64,000 nt of DNA from Anderseniella sp. Alg231-50 (GCF_900149695.1 NZ_LT703007.1:186001-250000); one strand, 5' to 3'; positions 44,749-55,138 are shown, counted from the first letter of the stretch. Numbers and translations are program-made. The notes: generated by a model not told the origin, from the sequence alone.

Positions 44749-46260
44749 CTATCCGCGGCGGATTTCCGGTTCCAGCCCCATGGCGCCGGCCAGCTGGTTC
44801 AGCTTCTTTGCAACTGATTCACCGTAAAGGTCCGACAGCTTCTTCGGCATGTCCAAGACCAGTTTCTTGCCGTCAATGAACAGTTTTATCTTGGGCAGAA
44901 GGCCGGTCATGGCACCGGTCAGCACATATGCAAGGCGCATGGCGCCGGCCAGTATGCGCGCGCGCTCCAGCCAGTCTTCCGGAATCAGGTCGACGAATTC
45001 GCGCGGTGCATGTTTGGCATTGATGCCCTGGTAGCGGAAAAAGACGGCCAGTGCCAGGAACAGCCGGCCGGGATGATCGACGCCCACAATTGCCGCTTGC
45101 GAGATGATGGTCAGCGCGCGTCCCGACCGGTAATCAGGGTTTGCCCGCCAGGAAATGTCAGCCAGCATGCAGGCCGCGTGACGCAGGCGGCGCTCTTCTT
45201 CCGTCTCGGCCTGCTTGGCATCGGCAAACAGGTTGTTGGTCCATGCGCACAGTTCCAGTTCGTGATTGGGCGATCGTGCATAACGTTTTGCAAAGTCCCA
45301 ACTGGCGTTTAGCAACGGGTCGGAATCGCGGACACGCTTTTTGAGCTTGCCGAACAACAGGCCCTCACGAACACCGTAGATCGACGTCACCATGTCTTTT
45401 GGTTGCGTGCGCGCCAGCAGGCGCTCCAGCACCAGTGCCGCCAGCGGCAGTGTTTCCGACCGGCTCTTGGACACAGCGTCAATACCCTTGAGCGTGTCCG
45501 GAGACAGGCGTGACACAAAATCAGCCAGCGACAGGGCAGTTGAATGATCCATTGTGTAGCCCTGAACAATGATCAACGGATAGTGGATCTGGGCCATGTG
45601 CAGACGGGCAAGGTTACGCCAGGCGCCGCCAACGCCATAAAAGGTTCGCCCCTTCAGGTTTTGCAGCAGTTTCGCCCGATCAAGCTGCGCATCGATGTAT
45701 TGCTTGGCCGCATCGATGTCGGTGCCGGTTTCACCCAGAATCCGCAACGGGCCCAGAGGCAGGGTTATGCCATCGCGCAGCTTGCCCATCGACACATCAA
45801 CAAGTTCCAGGCTGCCGCCGCCCAGGTCGCCAACAACGCCATCGGCATCGGGTATGCCCGACAACACGCCCTTTGCCGCAAAGGCGGCTTCCTGGCGCCC
45901 GGTCAGAACACCGATATCGACGCCCAGGAGCTTTTTGGCTTTTGTTATGAAATCCCGGCCGTTGGATGCGTCGCGCACGGCAGCGGTTGCCACGGAAAAG
46001 ATTTCACTGACATTCATCTGACTGCACAGGGCGCGAAATCGCCGTATGGCGTTCAGGGCGCGTTCCGAGGCGTCATCATCAAGCGCGCCGGTTTCAGCCA
46101 CGCCGCGGCCAAGTGCGCACAATACCTTTTCATTGAACATGGGCGACGGCGCGCGCCTGAGGCCGTCATACACGACCATACGCACGGAGTTCGAGCCGAT
46201 ATCCACCACCGCTACCGGGGGTGCACCGGAAATCCTGTCGAGTCTCTTGGCCGGGTTCAC
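44749..46260 (-). CDS. ppx: Exopolyphosphatase / pppGpp phosphatase family protein
   Basis: A 503-residue Ppx/GppA phosphatase. The actin-like ATP-binding motifs are VAVVDIGSNSVRMVVYDG and VVGDLGGGSLELVDV. The C-terminal half has HD-domain-like helices (HAACMLADISW and ALAVFFRYQG). The GTG at 46260 is the start; the ppk stop lies 60 bases upstream. It is coupled to ppk, giving one unit for making and breaking polyphosphate. Whether it also degrades pppGpp is unknown. Confidence 0.92.
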   Translation of the reverse strand: MNPAKRLDRISGAPPVAVVDIGSNSVRMVVYDGLRRAPSPMFNEKVLCALGRGVAETGALDDDASERALNAIRRFRALCSQMNVSEIFSVATAAVRDASNGRDFITKAKKLLGVDIGVLTGRQEAAFAAKGVLSGIPDADGVVGDLGGGSLELVDVSMGKLRDGITLPLGPLRILGETGTDIDAAKQYIDAQLDRAKLLQNLKGRTFYGVGGAWRNLARLHMAQIHYPLIIVQGYTMDHSTALSLADFVSRLSPDTLKGIDAVSKSRSETLPLAALVLERLLARTQPKDMVTSIYGVREGLLFGKLKKRVRDSDPLLNASWDFAKRYARSPNHELELCAWTNNLFADAKQAETEEERRLRHAACMLADISWRANPDYRSGRALTIISQAAIVGVDHPGRLFLALAVFFRYQGINAKHAPREFVDLIPEDWLERARILAGAMRLAYVLTGAMTGLLPKIKLFIDGKKLVLDMPKKLSDLYGESVAKKLNQLAGAMGLEPEIRRG

Positions 46261-46319
46261 TCAGACCTGTCCCGCTACTGAAGTGCAGATCAGAATCACC
46301 CCCTGACCGCGCATTGCCT

Positions 46320-48524
46320 TTAACGACCGGCAATAGCAGGTGGAAGGCTATCTTTCAAAGAACTTCCGCGTCCGGATAGCGATGGGTTGTTCATAAAGTA
46401 GTCATGAGCGTTAAATGGCTCTTCGTCCGGACCCGCTGCGATGCGCTGCGAGCTGCCGTCAGGCATCAGTTGCCAGCTTTGCTGGTTATCCCTCAGGTTG
46501 GCGACCATGATCTGGTCAAGCACCTGTTCATGGACTGTCGGCGTATCCACCGGCACCAGGGTTTCCACGCGGCGGTGCAGGTTGCGCGGCATCCAGTCTG
46601 CCGATGAAATGTAAATGCGTGCCTTCTTGCTTGGCAGGCCTTCGCCATTGCCGAAACAGACAATGCGGGAATGTTCCAGAAAGCGGCCAATGATGGATTT
46701 AACGCGGATGTTCTCCGACAACTTGGGCACGCCCGGCCGCAGGCAGCAGATCCCGCGGATGACCAGTTCGATCTGAACACCGGCATTACTGGCGCGATAC
46801 AGCGCATCGATGATTTCCGGATCGACCAGCGAATTCATTTTTGCCCAGATGGCTGCCGGCCTGCCGGCCTTGGCGTGAACGATCTCTTCTTCGATATGCG
46901 ACAGCAGGCGCTTGCTCAGCGTCAATGGCGACAAGGCAATACGTTCCAGTTCGGTCGGCTCTGCATAGCTGGAAACATAGTTGAACAGCCGCGCCGCATC
47001 TCGGCACAGGGCCGGGTCGCAGGTAAAGAACGACATGTCGGTGTAAATGCGCGCGGTAACCGGGTGATAATTGCCGGTTCCGTAGTGGACGTAGGTTCTC
47101 AGGTGACCGCCTTCGCGGCGAACGACCATTGACGTCTTGGCGTGGGTCTTAAGTTCAACAAAGCCGAACACCACCTGGACACCGGCACGCTCCAGGTTGC
47201 GCGCCCATTGAATGTTCTTTTCCTCGTCGAATCGGGCTTTCAGCTCGACCACCGCCATGACGGATTTTCCCGCCTCCGCCGCCATGACCATCGCTTCGAC
47301 AATCGGGCTCTGGTTGGACGTGCGGTACAGGGTTTGCTTGATGGCCACGACATCAGGGTCGCGAGCCGCCTGACGGATAAACTGCACGACAGCATCAAAC
47401 GACTCATACGGGTGATGAACAATAATGTCCTTTTGCCGGATAGCGGCAAAACAGTCGCCACCATGGTCGCGGATGCGCTCCGGGAACCGCGGATTGTAAG
47501 GCGGAAACTTGTGTTCCGGCATATCGTCGATAATGAGCTGGGAGGTATCGGCATAGCCGACAACCCCGTCGCACATGACAATGGCATCGGCCTCCGCGTT
47601 GAGTTCGCGGGCAATGAAGGTTCTGAGGTTTTCCGGACAACCGGTATCGACTTCAAGGCGCACCACGCTGCCCCGGCGGCGGCGTTTCAGGGCTCGTTCA
47701 AAATAGCGAACCAGGTCCTCGGCCTCTTCTTCCACCTCGATGTCACTGTCGCGCAGGATGCGGAATATACCCCTGCCCTGCAATTGATATCCGGGGAACA
47801 GCCGCGGCGCAAAATGGGTGATCATGTCTTCGATCATGATGAAGCGCGCAACCGACAATCCGTCATCCGTTTCGCCATTCGGCAGACGGGTAAACCGCTC
47901 CAGCTGCTGCGGCACCTGCACCAGTGCCTTCATCGTCTCGCCATCCGACTTGCGCATGAGCTGCAGTGCAATCATCAGGCCACGGTTGGGCAGGAACGGA
48001 AACGGATGCGCAGGATCGATGGCGATCGGCGTCAGCACCAGCAACACCTGTTCATGGAACCGCTCATCAAGCCAGGCCCGGTCCTGCCGGGTCAGTTGAT
48101 CGGTATTGATGAGTTCAACCCGGTTTTGCTGCAGCTCATCACGCAGGGCATGCCAGCGCTCGTCCTGCTCGCCCATCAGTTCGGCCGCCTCCGCGCGCAC
48201 GCTGGACAACTGATCGGCCGGTGTCAGGCCATCTTGCGACAAACCGGTGACATGCTCGCGTATCTGGGCGGCGAGCCCGGCGACGCGGACCATGTAGAAT
48301 TCATCCAGGTTATTGCCGGATATGGACAGGAACCGAAGCCGTTCGAAAAGCGGATGGGCGGTGTTTCGTGCTTCCATGAGCACACGGTAATTGAACCCCA
48401 GCCACGACAGTTCGCGATTGAAAAACCGCTTGGGTGAATTGATCAAATCCGGACTGGCTACAGGACCGCCGGTTGTCGGGTTGGCAGTCGCCAGTTCCTT
48501 GGATTCCTTGCTCTCGAGATTCAT
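46320..48524 (-). CDS. ppk: Polyphosphate kinase 1
   Basis: A 734-residue kinase that polymerises the gamma-phosphate of ATP. The N-terminal head and core are read from [17 protein letters not shown] and [12 protein letters not shown]. The catalytic loop [22 protein letters not shown] contains the phosphorylated His, and [19 protein letters not shown] is the second ATP-site segment. The ATG at 48524 with AGGAAAC upstream is used; the frame to 48575 lacks conserved residues. It is followed by ppx and preceded by hdaA. Confidence 0.95.
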   Translation of the reverse strand: MNLESKESKELATANPTTGGPVASPDLINSPKRFFNRELSWLGFNYRVLMEARNTAHPLFERLRFLSISGNNLDEFYMVRVAGLAAQIREHVTGLSQDGLTPADQLSSVRAEAAELMGEQDERWHALRDELQQNRVELINTDQLTRQDRAWLDERFHEQVLLVLTPIAIDPAHPFPFLPNRGLMIALQLMRKSDGETMKALVQVPQQLERFTRLPNGETDDGLSVARFIMIEDMITHFAPRLFPGYQLQGRGIFRILRDSDIEVEEEAEDLVRYFERALKRRRRGSVVRLEVDTGCPENLRTFIARELNAEADAIVMCDGVVGYADTSQLIIDDMPEHKFPPYNPRFPERIRDHGGDCFAAIRQKDIIVHHPYESFDAVVQFIRQAARDPDVVAIKQTLYRTSNQSPIVEAMVMAAEAGKSVMAVVELKARFDEEKNIQWARNLERAGVQVVFGFVELKTHAKTSMVVRREGGHLRTYVHYGTGNYHPVTARIYTDMSFFTCDPALCRDAARLFNYVSSYAEPTELERIALSPLTLSKRLLSHIEEEIVHAKAGRPAAIWAKMNSLVDPEIIDALYRASNAGVQIELVIRGICCLRPGVPKLSENIRVKSIIGRFLEHSRIVCFGNGEGLPSKKARIYISSADWMPRNLHRRVETLVPVDTPTVHEQVLDQIMVANLRDNQQSWQLMPDGSSQRIAAGPDEEPFNAHDYFMNNPSLSGRGSSLKDSLPPAIAGR

Positions 48525-48648
48525 GTTTCCTGGTTCCGCGGGCTGATCAGAACCGCAAAAATTGCAGACGATCACCTATCTGATAGAAAAACATAACACA
48601 TCTATGACAGCGACCCCAATGACGCTGCGCAAAGAGTATTAATCAGGT

Positions 48649-49350
48649 TCAGTCGTCATCGAACGTGTCCTGCCCGGCATCGTCCTGCATTACACGGGCA
48701 ACCAGGTTGCGGGTGATTTCAGCGCGATCCGCCAATGCCCGTGCGTCGATTTTCGCCACCAGCGACCGGGCCGCCGCAAACGAGCGTTCCATCCGCAATA
48801 CCATATAACTGATAGCGGCTTCGTCGACATGCAACTGCCGGTCTGCAAATTGTTTCACCAGCAGTCCGCGCAACAATTCATCATCAGGATCACCCAGGCT
48901 TGCCACCTGTGCCGCCTTGAGGCGTGAAACGAGATCAGGCAATGCAACATTCCAATGCGACGGGTAATCGCAAGACGTGATCAATATGCTACCGGACGTT
49001 TCGCGTGCCAGATTGATCAGGTGAAACAAGGCAACTTCGTCGAACCCGTCACCCGGTGCATCTTCCACGGCAACCGCACCGGCGCGCATCAGGTCGGCCA
49101 CACCGGACATTTCCAATGCACTGGCCTGAACCACGCCGGCGTCAGCACGGGTACACCACACATCGCACAGATGGCTTTTGCCGGACCCTTCCGCGCCCAC
49201 CAGAATGAGCACTGGTGACGGCCAATCGGGCCATGCATCCACAGCCGCCACGGCAGCCTCATTGGCGCCTGAAACCAGGAAGTCATCACGCCCTGTCGCC
49301 ACCCGGTGCGGCAGGTCGAGCGTGAGTTGATGTGCAGGTCTTGCGGACAC
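48649..49350 (-). CDS. hdaA: HdaA-type DnaA-like regulator of replication initiation
   Basis: A 233-residue AAA+ protein related to the DnaA ATPase core. It opens with QLTLDLPHRV, the clamp-binding hexapeptide-like segment near the N-terminus typical of Hda, then Walker A VLILVGAEGSGKSHL, and VAVEDAPGDGFDE as Walker B. The DnaA DNA-binding domain IV is absent. HdaA stimulates ATP hydrolysis on DnaA after replication starts. The start is GTG at 49350, 5 bases after the perM stop, with GGCGG lying inside the perM end; TTG at 49359 is an alternative. Confidence 0.9.
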   Translation of the reverse strand: MSARPAHQLTLDLPHRVATGRDDFLVSGANEAAVAAVDAWPDWPSPVLILVGAEGSGKSHLCDVWCTRADAGVVQASALEMSGVADLMRAGAVAVEDAPGDGFDEVALFHLINLARETSGSILITSCDYPSHWNVALPDLVSRLKAAQVASLGDPDDELLRGLLVKQFADRQLHVDEAAISYMVLRMERSFAAARSLVAKIDARALADRAEITRNLVARVMQDDAGQDTFDDD

Positions 49351-49355
49351 GGCGT

Positions 49356-50450
49356 TCAACCGCCTTTGGGGGGTGCCGGCTGGCGACGTTTCCTGACCCC
49401 CAGATACAGTTTCGAGCCGAGGTACTTGTTCAGGAAAAACCGGGACAACACACCAATGGCGGCTGCAAGCGGCACTGCCAGCAATATACCGGCGAATCCG
49501 AACAGGTAACCGAACGCCAGCAAGGCAAACATCAGCCAGACCGGATGCACGCCGATGGACTGGCCAACCAGTTTCGGCGACAGGAAGTTACCCTCGATAA
49601 ACTGGCCAAACCCGAAGATGCCGGCAATGATGAGGATCTGCACCCAGTCCGGCCAGAACTGCACCAGCGCCGTGGCTATGGCGAGAATACCGCCAATAGC
49701 AGCACCGACAAACGGAATGAAGGACAACAAACCCGCTGTGAGGCCGATCAATAAGCCGAAATTCAAGCCAGCGGAAATCAGCGCCACGGCATAGAATATT
49801 CCAAGCAGCATGCAGACGGTGCCCTGCCCGCGAATGAACCCGGCCATGGCCGCATTTATGTCGCGGGCAACACCACGCACGGTATCAACATGATCGCGCG
49901 GCACCCAGCCGTCGATCCGCTCAACCATGCGGTCCCAGTCGTTCAGCATGTAGAAAGTGACAAGCGGCGTGATGATCAGCAGCGACATGAGATTGAACAG
50001 CGCCAGGCCACCTGTAAGAATGGACTGCAGGAGACTGGCTATCCACACCGCAGCCTTGGCAGCAATATCCGACCCCGATGCCGGCAGGGTTGAACTTGTT
50101 TTGGCAAGCGCTTCCTTCAGCCAGACCGGCGCCAGATCATTGAACAACGTTACAAGGGTCGAGACATTGGATGGCAAGCGCTCGGCGAATTTACCAATCT
50201 GGTCTCCGATGAGCGGTACAACCAGCAGCAGAACCAGCACGAGCACAAAAATACTGGTCAGGACAATAACCAGGGTTGCCGCCAGACGCGGCAGTTTCAG
50301 GCGTTCAAGGGCATCCGCTACGGGATCGAGAAAATAGGCCAGCACAATGCCTGCAATGAACGGAAGCATGATGTCGGCAAACAACCACATGAAGGCAATG
50401 AACGCGCCGAGCACGATCAGCCATACAGAGACCTGACGCTGGACAGTCAT
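49356..50450 (-). CDS. AI-2E family (PerM/TqsA-like) membrane protein
   Basis: A 364-residue protein with about eight transmembrane helices. The family segment is MLPFIAGIVLAYFLDPVADALERLKLPRLAATL and the later RGQGTVCMLLGIFYAVALI with the GxPxxLxIGxLxGLLSFIPFVGA-like signature (LIGLTAGLLSFIPFVGA). Functions proposed include autoinducer or metabolite export and sodium/proton exchange. The ATG at 50450 has GAGGGG 8 bases upstream, inside the preceding gene; it follows that gene by 5 bases and leads to hdaA after 5 more. Confidence 0.85.
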   Translation of the reverse strand: MTVQRQVSVWLIVLGAFIAFMWLFADIMLPFIAGIVLAYFLDPVADALERLKLPRLAATLVIVLTSIFVLVLVLLLVVPLIGDQIGKFAERLPSNVSTLVTLFNDLAPVWLKEALAKTSSTLPASGSDIAAKAAVWIASLLQSILTGGLALFNLMSLLIITPLVTFYMLNDWDRMVERIDGWVPRDHVDTVRGVARDINAAMAGFIRGQGTVCMLLGIFYAVALISAGLNFGLLIGLTAGLLSFIPFVGAAIGGILAIATALVQFWPDWVQILIIAGIFGFGQFIEGNFLSPKLVGQSIGVHPVWLMFALLAFGYLFGFAGILLAVPLAAAIGVLSRFFLNKYLGSKLYLGVRKRRQPAPPKGG

Positions 50451-50455
50451 GGCTT

Positions 50456-51028
50456 TCACCCCTCATCGGCAGAATCAGCAGAATGATCTCTAGCACCCGC
50501 TTTCGCCATATGTTGTAGCCAGTCACGCAAATAAACAGCAAGAGAGGCCAAGGTCAGAGCTGCCGTAAGCGATGCTCCTGCCATTACCATGGTTGAGTTC
50601 ACTGAAGAAAACGCTAACGCGGCAAGCAAGGCTATCACCAGCAGGATCTGCATTACCGTATTGGCTTTTGACACCATGTTCGGTTCCATCTTGACCGGCC
50701 TGTCCATCAGCCAGGACAGGATTACGGCACCGACAATCGCCACGTCCCGGCTGACTACGATAATCACGATCCAGGTCGGCAGGTGCTCGAATATACCGAG
50801 TACGACGTAGATGGTCACCAGCAACGCCTTGTCAGCGATAGGATCCAGATAGGCGCCGAGTTCGGACGCCAGGTCAAACTGCTTGGCCAGAAAACCGTCC
50901 ACGGCGTCCGAGATGCCGGCCAGGACGAAAACGAAGAACGCGGCCGGGTAAAGCGACTGATACAGCAGCCACACGATAACCGGCACCAGGAACAAACGCC
51001 CGATTGTGATGAAATTGGGAAGCGTCAT
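50456..51028 (-). CDS. CDP-alcohol phosphatidyltransferase
   Basis: A 190-residue multi-pass membrane enzyme. The signature SDAVDGFLAKQFDLASELGAYLDPIADK matches D-x2-D-G-x2-A-[RK]-x8-G-x3-D-x3-D (key parts: DAVDGFLAK and GAYLDPIADK). It probably is a PgsA-like phosphatidylglycerophosphate synthase or related cardiolipin enzyme; the exact alcohol acceptor cannot be read. The ATG at 51028 is used; the frame to 51088 overlaps the DUF2066 stop. Confidence 0.9.
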   Translation of the reverse strand: MTLPNFITIGRLFLVPVIVWLLYQSLYPAAFFVFVLAGISDAVDGFLAKQFDLASELGAYLDPIADKALLVTIYVVLGIFEHLPTWIVIIVVSRDVAIVGAVILSWLMDRPVKMEPNMVSKANTVMQILLVIALLAALAFSSVNSTMVMAGASLTAALTLASLAVYLRDWLQHMAKAGARDHSADSADEG

Positions 51029-51059
51029 TGCCGATGCACCGGCAAACCGCACCTGAGCA

Positions 51060-52142
51060 TCAACTTGCCTGCAACACCCATGTCCCACCTACGTTCTGCA
51101 ATGCAAGGCCAGCCGACCAAAGCGACTGGCGCAATTGTTCAAACCCCGTCACGTAAGACAACTGCACGATGGCGCCGCCTTGTGAAATGGTCGAAATATC
51201 GACGCCTGAGACCCCCGGTGTCGACAATATCCTTGCGCGCAATGCCGACCACTCTTCGGTCGAATAAAAGGCAACGGCGATCGGAAGCGTCGCGACAGGC
51301 AGACTCTGGGTTACGGGGCCTGTTTCGTTCTTCTTCTTCCAGCGCAACAGCATGACCTGATGGAAGCGCAAAGCCGCAATTCTTGCAGCTTCTGCGATAC
51401 CGCCGCCGTTCTCCGCGACATAAGCCTTGTCAAATTCCAGCCTTCCCACCGCGCTGGCGCCGACCATGGTCGCCTGGACCGTATCCTCGCCGACGGCCGA
51501 GGCTTCCGCGACCAGGATCGTATCCGCTTCATACCGCAATCTGATCGCCTCCAGCGACGCCTCATCGCGGCCGGCGGCAAGTTCGGCGGTCAGGGTATCG
51601 GTGTCGGCCAGATCGCCCAGCGGTACAATCAGGGGAACAGGCGAGTTCTCCGCCCGCAGTGACAGCCAGGCCGTCCGCCACGGGTTGTCTTCCCACAACA
51701 TCAAACTTTCCGGGGTGCGCCAGACCGGTATAATGACCGTCCTGCCGGCCAGCTTCTCGCTGTAACTGACCCCCAGTTCAGCCATTATCTTGCGCATTTC
51801 ACCGGGCAGGAAGCGCACTGTAAGTTTGCCGATATAGCGCTGCGGTCCGGTACGCTCTTCCTCAATCGACAGACTGTCTAGCATCGCGTCAATGCGTTTG
51901 GACGGGATGCCCGAGAGTTTGCCCGCAAGTGCATTACCACCGACGCGCTGCGCAAACAGGGCGAATGCTTTCACGTTTGCCTCAGTAATGGCCTGTTTTT
52001 TGGCCTCGGCTGCGGTTTCTGCCCGTACGTCCACCTCTACGCCGGTTATCGTGTACAACGGGTTTTCCCGGGCAAACGACGGTGATGCAGCAACAAGGCT
52101 TGCGAACCCGATCAGCAACGCGCAGACAACTGCGAAGCGCAT
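51060..52142 (-). CDS. DUF2066 secreted protein
   Basis: A 360-residue exported protein of the DUF2066 family, recognised by context (upstream of the CDP-alcohol transferase, divergent from purM) and by the pattern YTITGVEVDVRAETAAEAKKQAITEANVKAFALFAQRV near the mature N-terminus. The signal peptide (MRFAVVCALLIGFASLVAAS) supports the start at 52142, although the frame continues to 52304 with no better ribosome site. The function of the family is unknown. It opens the leftward run to hdaA and ppk-ppx. Confidence 0.75.
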   Translation of the reverse strand: MRFAVVCALLIGFASLVAASPSFARENPLYTITGVEVDVRAETAAEAKKQAITEANVKAFALFAQRVGGNALAGKLSGIPSKRIDAMLDSLSIEEERTGPQRYIGKLTVRFLPGEMRKIMAELGVSYSEKLAGRTVIIPVWRTPESLMLWEDNPWRTAWLSLRAENSPVPLIVPLGDLADTDTLTAELAAGRDEASLEAIRLRYEADTILVAEASAVGEDTVQATMVGASAVGRLEFDKAYVAENGGGIAEAARIAALRFHQVMLLRWKKKNETGPVTQSLPVATLPIAVAFYSTEEWSALRARILSTPGVSGVDISTISQGGAIVQLSYVTGFEQLRQSLWSAGLALQNVGGTWVLQAS

Positions 52143-52397
52143 GGCAGCGGCGGTCTGCCGGCACGTGCGCTTGAGGCGACCGGTCAAGTTGGCCGGCCCA
52201 TCTGCGGCAATCGTGGCCCTCGAGCTGTCGCACCTGTTCAGCACGTCGTGGATAAATGACTTCATTACCCGGCGATTTTCCTTGCAACCATCCCGTTCAA
52301 TCACCCAATAAGGGTGGCCTTCATGCCAGTGTCAACCGGCACAACAGTCAATGGCAGTGGCAGACGGAAAATTCAAGCGTAGTGTGCAGGCACAAAC

Positions 52398-53480
52398 ATG
52401 ACAAATGAGCACAACGGACTGACCTACAGCGATGCAGGGGTCAGCATTGAGGCGGGAAATTCACTGGTGGACGCCATCAAGCCATTGGCGGCTTCCACGA
52501 AGCGCAAGGGCTCAAGTCCGTCGCTCGGCGGTTTTGGCGGACTTTTCGACCTGAAGGCATGCGGGTTCAAAGACCCGGTCCTGGTCGCAGCCAATGACGG
52601 CGTCGGCACGAAGTTGCGGGTCGCGATTGAAAGCGGCATTCACTCCGGCGTCGGCATCGACCTGGTGGCCATGTCGGTCAACGACCTCATTGTGCAGGGT
52701 GCAGAGCCCCTGTTCTTCCTCGACTACTACGCAACCGGGAAACTCGATGTCGGTATCGCCCGCGATGTCGTTGCGGGCATTGCGGAAGGCTGCCGCCAGG
52801 CAGGCTGCGCGCTCATTGGCGGTGAAACAGCTGAAATGCCAGGCATGTATCATGGCGCCGATTACGACCTGGCGGGGTTTGCCGTCGGCGCGGTAGAACG
52901 GCGCAAGATACTGCCGAAGAAGGGCGTCGGAGCCGGAGACGTGATCCTTGGCCTGGCATCATCGGGTCCCCATTCAAACGGCTATTCACTGATCCGCAAG
53001 ATTGTCGAGGTGAGCGGCGCGAACTACAAGAATGCAGCGCCGTTCGACAGTTCGCGCACGCTCGGCGAGGCGTTGCTTGCCCCAACCCGGATTTATGTGA
53101 AACCTGTGTTGACTGCCCTGAAGGCACACACCGGCATAAAGGCGCTTGCGCATATAACCGGCGGCGGCTTCACGGAGAACATTCCGCGTGTGCTGCCGGA
53201 CGATTGTGCAGCTCATATCGACCTGGCAAGCGTCGGTTCGCCGCCGGTGTTCGGGTGGCTCGCAAAAAACGGCGGTATAGCGCAGAAAGAAATGCTGCGC
53301 ACCTTCAATTGCGGTATCGGCATGATTGTCGTGGTCAGCGCAGCCAAGGCCGATGATGTTATGCTGACCCTTGCCGAAGCCGGCGAACAGGTTGTGCGGC
53401 TGGGCGAGATTGCAAACCGCACGGGCCGGCAGGCGAGAGTGAAATTTGCCGGCGCATTGTCGTTGGGAGACAACAGCTGA
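52398..53480 (+). CDS. purM: Phosphoribosylformylglycinamidine cyclo-ligase
   Basis: A 360-residue enzyme of purine synthesis step 5, making AIR from FGAM with ATP. Conserved segments are [72 protein letters not shown] (in parts) and [24 protein letters not shown]. Length is standard. It is divergent from the DUF2066 gene and is followed by purN after one base, so both are in one operon. Confidence 0.96.
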   Translation: MTNEHNGLTYSDAGVSIEAGNSLVDAIKPLAASTKRKGSSPSLGGFGGLFDLKACGFKDPVLVAANDGVGTKLRVAIESGIHSGVGIDLVAMSVNDLIVQGAEPLFFLDYYATGKLDVGIARDVVAGIAEGCRQAGCALIGGETAEMPGMYHGADYDLAGFAVGAVERRKILPKKGVGAGDVILGLASSGPHSNGYSLIRKIVEVSGANYKNAAPFDSSRTLGEALLAPTRIYVKPVLTALKAHTGIKALAHITGGGFTENIPRVLPDDCAAHIDLASVGSPPVFGWLAKNGGIAQKEMLRTFNCGIGMIVVVSAAKADDVMLTLAEAGEQVVRLGEIANRTGRQARVKFAGALSLGDNS

Positions 53481-53481
53481 C

Positions 53482-54129
53482 ATGAGCCGCAAACGGGTTG
53501 GCATACTGATTTCAGGGCGTGGCTCGAACATGGCTTCGCTTGTTGATGCGGCCCGGCGTGATGACTGCGCCTACGAGATTGCCTGTGTGATTTCAAACCG
53601 GCCCGATGCACCGGGTCTGCAGATCGCCAGAAATGCCGGTATCGAAGCTGTTGCCCTCGATCACAAGGCACTGGGCACGCGAGACGCACTGGACGCAGCC
53701 ATACATGAAGCTTTGCTCGCCAATGGGGCCGAACTGGTTGTGTGTGCCGGTTTCATGCGCATCATGACAGGCGATTTTATCGCCAAATGGGAAGGCAGCA
53801 TGATCAACATCCACCCTTCCCTGCTACCCTTGTTCAAAGGTCTGGATACCCATGAACAAGCACTGCAGGCCGGCGTGCGCGTGCATGGATGCTCGGTACA
53901 TTTCATCTCTGCGGAGCTGGATGCCGGTGCGATCATCGCACAAGGCGTAGTCAAAATCGGGCTGGATGATGACGCGGACACGCTGGCAGCGCGGGTGTTA
54001 CCGGTGGAACATCTCATTTATCCGGCAGTGCTGGGCGCGCTGGCTGAAGGCCGCATCCGGCTGGAGAACGGGCAGACAGTATTTGCTGACGACGATGCCG
54101 CCAGCCTGTCCATTCTGGCAACCGGTTAG
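53482..54129 (+). CDS. purN: Phosphoribosylglycinamide formyltransferase
   Basis: A 215-residue 10-formyl-THF-dependent enzyme of purine synthesis step 3. Key sites are VGILISGRGSNMASLVDA (phosphate loop), FMRIMTGDFIAKWEGSMINIHPSLLPLFKG with the catalytic Asn/His (NIHPSLLP) and Asp in VHFISAELDAGAII. ATG at 53482 is one base past the purM stop; the frame extends into purM but has no family residues. Confidence 0.96.
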   Translation: MSRKRVGILISGRGSNMASLVDAARRDDCAYEIACVISNRPDAPGLQIARNAGIEAVALDHKALGTRDALDAAIHEALLANGAELVVCAGFMRIMTGDFIAKWEGSMINIHPSLLPLFKGLDTHEQALQAGVRVHGCSVHFISAELDAGAIIAQGVVKIGLDDDADTLAARVLPVEHLIYPAVLGALAEGRIRLENGQTVFADDDAASLSILATG

Positions 54130-54214
54130 CGAGCACCTGTCTTGATATCGAGACCTTTTCCTACACGATAGTGTTACCTGCGGTACGCCCACTTGAACTG
54201 GCGACAGAAATGTC

Positions 54215-54239
54215 GGAACATAATAAGAACATTGATGTT
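54215..54239 (+). promoter_or_regulatory. EcfG-like stress promoter in front of the GST gene
   Basis: GGAAC (54215-54219), a 16-base spacer and TGTT (54236-54239). The alphaproteobacterial EcfG (general stress sigma) consensus is GGAAC-N16/17-CGTT; only the first base of the -10 differs. The start codon is 26 bases beyond. Suggestive, not proof. Confidence 0.35.
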
Positions 54240-54265
54240 TGTTCAACGCCTTCATGGAGTGTATT

Positions 54266-54970
54266 ATGTTGAAATTACAAATGTTTGGCACGGCATTCGG
54301 ATTGCCGGACCCCAGCCCGTTCGCCATGAAAGGTGAAATGCTGCTGAAGCTGGCTGGCCTCGAACACTCCACGGAAGTCGGAGATGTGCGAAAAGCACCG
54401 AAGGGCAAGATGCCGGTCCTGGTTGATGGCGACACGGTCATTCCGGATACGACCTTTATCCGGTTTCACCTGGAAGACAAACATGGCATCGACTTTGACA
54501 AGGGTCTTTCGGCACGTGATCGCGGTATCGCATGGTCGGTTGAGAAGATGCTGGAGGAAAGCCTGTACTTTGCGGTCATGCACGAACGCTGGGCGATAGA
54601 TGAGAATTTCGACCGTGGACCTCGGATGTTCTTTGACACCATTCCTGCGCCTGTGCGGGGTGTCTTGGTCGGGATGATCCGAAAACAGGTCAAGCGCAAC
54701 CTCTGGGGACAGGGAACCGGAAGGCATTCTCGTGCCGAAATCTGCCGACTGGCAGGGCGCATGCTGACATCATTGTCAGATGTGATGGGCGACAACAAAT
54801 ACCTGATGGGCTCTCGCACATGCGGGGCAGATGCTGCGGTATTCAGCTTCGTGGCGGGCAGCTTGTGCCCGGTGTTTGACAGTGAGGTCCTGGCACATGC
54901 GCAATCACACAAAAACCTGGTGGAGTACAATCAGCGCATGATGGCGGAATTCTATCCCGACCTGGCATAA
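54266..54970 (+). CDS. Glutathione S-transferase-family protein (FAXC/metaxin-like)
   Basis: A 234-residue GST-fold protein. The N-terminal thioredoxin-like part (LQMFGTAFGLPDPSPFAMKGEMLLKLAGL ... GKMPVLVDGDTVIPDTTFI) keeps the cis-Pro of the GSH site (KMPVLVDG), and the C-terminal helical domain ends SFVAGSLCPVFDSEVL. The pattern is like failed-axon-connections and metaxin proteins rather than classic GST A. GGAG precedes the ATG at 54266 by six bases. The substrate is unknown; the EcfG-like promoter hints at stress induction. Confidence 0.8.
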   Translation: MLKLQMFGTAFGLPDPSPFAMKGEMLLKLAGLEHSTEVGDVRKAPKGKMPVLVDGDTVIPDTTFIRFHLEDKHGIDFDKGLSARDRGIAWSVEKMLEESLYFAVMHERWAIDENFDRGPRMFFDTIPAPVRGVLVGMIRKQVKRNLWGQGTGRHSRAEICRLAGRMLTSLSDVMGDNKYLMGSRTCGADAAVFSFVAGSLCPVFDSEVLAHAQSHKNLVEYNQRMMAEFYPDLA

Positions 54971-55027
54971 GCAAAACCGGACACTTTCAGGAACAAAGCG
55001 GTTTCAAGAATTGCCTTGATCCGGATG

Positions 55028-55138
55028 TCAGGTCAGTGCAGAGGCCAGAACAGCCAGCGGAGCCAGCGTTGCAACGGCAATCAGACCTGCTATGCAGACC
55101 AGCTCCAACACAGGAGAACGTGTACGTACAAAAATCAT
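55028..55138 (-). CDS. Possible small membrane protein (36 aa)
   Basis: A 36-residue frame with the N-terminus MIFVRTRSPVLELVCIAGLI and a helix of Ala/Leu/Val (about 11-33). It is hydrophobic enough to span a membrane. There is no convincing ribosome site before the ATG at 55138, so this is weakly supported. It fills the only sizeable gap between the GST gene and the molybdopterin enzyme. Confidence 0.3.
   Translation of the reverse strand: MIFVRTRSPVLELVCIAGLIAVATLAPLAVLASALT

Noticed and set aside
47142-48437. 431-codon open frame opposite ppk
   Set aside because: Antisense to ppk; long reverse frames are common opposite GC-rich genes.
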